Below are positions 63,563 through 64,000 of a stretch of DNA of 64,000 nt, piece after piece. The stretch is from Corythucha ciliata (taxonomy: Eukaryota; Arthropoda; Insecta; Hemiptera; Tingidae). The position numbers were made by a program, and so were the translations under genes. The number at the start of each line of letters is the position of its first letter. Within the stretch, counting starts at the first letter, position 1. Under the pieces are notes generated by a model that saw nothing but the letters and a program-made list of their open reading frames with translations, did not search any database and had not been told where the DNA came from. The stretch is taken from NCBI GenBank assembly GCA_038030265.1, contig CM075940.1:1860001-1924000 (forward strand). The letters run 5' to 3'.

Positions 63563-64000
63563 ATGACTCGGTTGTTGTTAGTTACGAGCATGATCACGTT
63601 GTGTCGGGGTGAGGAAATGCGAGTTGCTGTCTTCCCAGTGGCGGGACATTCTGGAAAGAATGGACTGAGACAATAGGTTTCGAGTCTACCGTACCCCTCA
63701 TCTATAAAACCTTGTGGTTTAGGGAGTTCGTGGAAGAAATAACGAGTACCGTCCCCCATTGCGCGCTAGTCTAGCCAATTATCTAGAAAGAGTGAGGAAA
63801 CAACTAGCATCAAAAATTAAAGATCTACACGTCTACAAGTCTCTAAGATATCTTCAAGTCTAGAAACCGTGGAGGGTAATTCGACCGCGAACGTACGTGC
63901 GAGCCACGGGCTTCAAATAGTGGGAGACATTGCAGTCTGGCGTTGCTCGATCATGACGACCCGAAACAGTGAACCCCTTGTGACACAATTCTGTCAATTA
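63563..64000 (+). pseudogene. Env-like ORF start with signal peptide (partial)
   Basis: ATG at 63563 opens a signal-peptide-like segment (MTRLLLVTSMITLCRG). A shift near 63640 continues as FWKEWTETIGFESTVPLIYK and a helical VRKQLASKIKDLHVYK with stops between. It directly follows a Gypsy pol end, the position of env in errantivirus-like elements, and continues past the window. Confidence 0.35.

Noticed and set aside
1..64000. CRISPR array, bacterial operons, Shine-Dalgarno sites, prophage
   Set aside because: No repeat-spacer pattern or prokaryotic gene layout. Spliceosomal introns, poly-A retroposons and eukaryotic transposons fix the context.

Overview
The window is eukaryotic and almost certainly arthropod. 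I see no complete, clearly host housekeeping gene. It is a dense graveyard of nested transposable elements: Ty3/Gypsy, BEL/Pao, Ty1/Copia, LINE, SINE, P-element, PIF/Harbinger, hAT, piggyBac, Tc1/mariner (IS630-like), MULE and a DDE/Ulp1/PHD element, together with satellites, foldback MITEs and one endogenous viral element. The arthropod assignment is an inference from the mix: BEL/Pao, a THAP-type P element, a DUF4806 gene, and a quaranjavirus-like orthomyxovirus polymerase fragment. Pure G or C runs of 9-15 bases recur through the whole window.

Layout. 1-3362: 3' half of a Gypsy element (pol, polypurine tract, 3' LTR) abutting a minus-strand P-element transposase relic (3363-5420). 5.7-10.3 kb: foldback MITE, minus-strand Copia relic, a Gypsy relic whose gag is replaced by a duplicated piece of its own RT, then a BESS/Harbinger remnant. 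11.1-15.5 kb: Gypsy fragments on both strands and a TTA-flanked MITE. 15.8-24.5 kb: a large Harbinger-like element with a Myb/SANT accessory gene (+) converging on a DDE transposase (-), invaded by a GC-rich retroposon, MITEs and a tRNA-derived SINE. 24.6-25.7 kb: exons of a DUF4806 gene whose intron holds a tRNA-like gene between perfect 51-bp inverted repeats. 26.4-28.6 kb: Gypsy RNase H/integrase relic. 28.7-31.2 kb: dyad array and hAT-like elements filled with degenerate short repeats. 31.2-34.3 kb: minus-strand BEL/Pao relic.

34.7-38.7 kb: a ~196-bp satellite split by a LINE 3' end and by a 2.5-kb insertion with perfect 223-bp inverted repeats and three unassigned ORFs. 39.5-41.2 kb: a hAT MITE containing a 1.4-kb GC-rich insert, itself sitting at a Tc1/mariner-type terminus. 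41.5-44.6 kb: DDE + Ulp1 protease + PHD gene relic. 45.4-48.0 kb: Gypsy gag relic and a TTAA-flanked piggyBac derivative holding a LINE RT fragment. 48.3-51.8 kb: hAT relics and the 5' end of an LTR element. 53.8-55.5 kb: Tc1/mariner-like element with ~490-bp inverted repeats. 55.9-58.5 kb: hAT MITE, foldback and a second, inverted copy of the degenerate short-repeat array.

58.5-59.8 kb is the most striking segment. A BEL-type LTR end and primer-binding site run directly into an uninterrupted 372-residue ORF homologous to the N-terminal half of orthomyxovirus PB1. This arrangement suggests capture of viral RNA by an LTR retrotransposon. 59.7-64 kb: a dispersed repeat, an env-like relic with an A-tail, a MULE transposase relic, the end of a Gypsy pol and a signal-peptide env-like start. 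The genes do not form a pathway; the biology here is element nesting, element-element recombination and viral capture.
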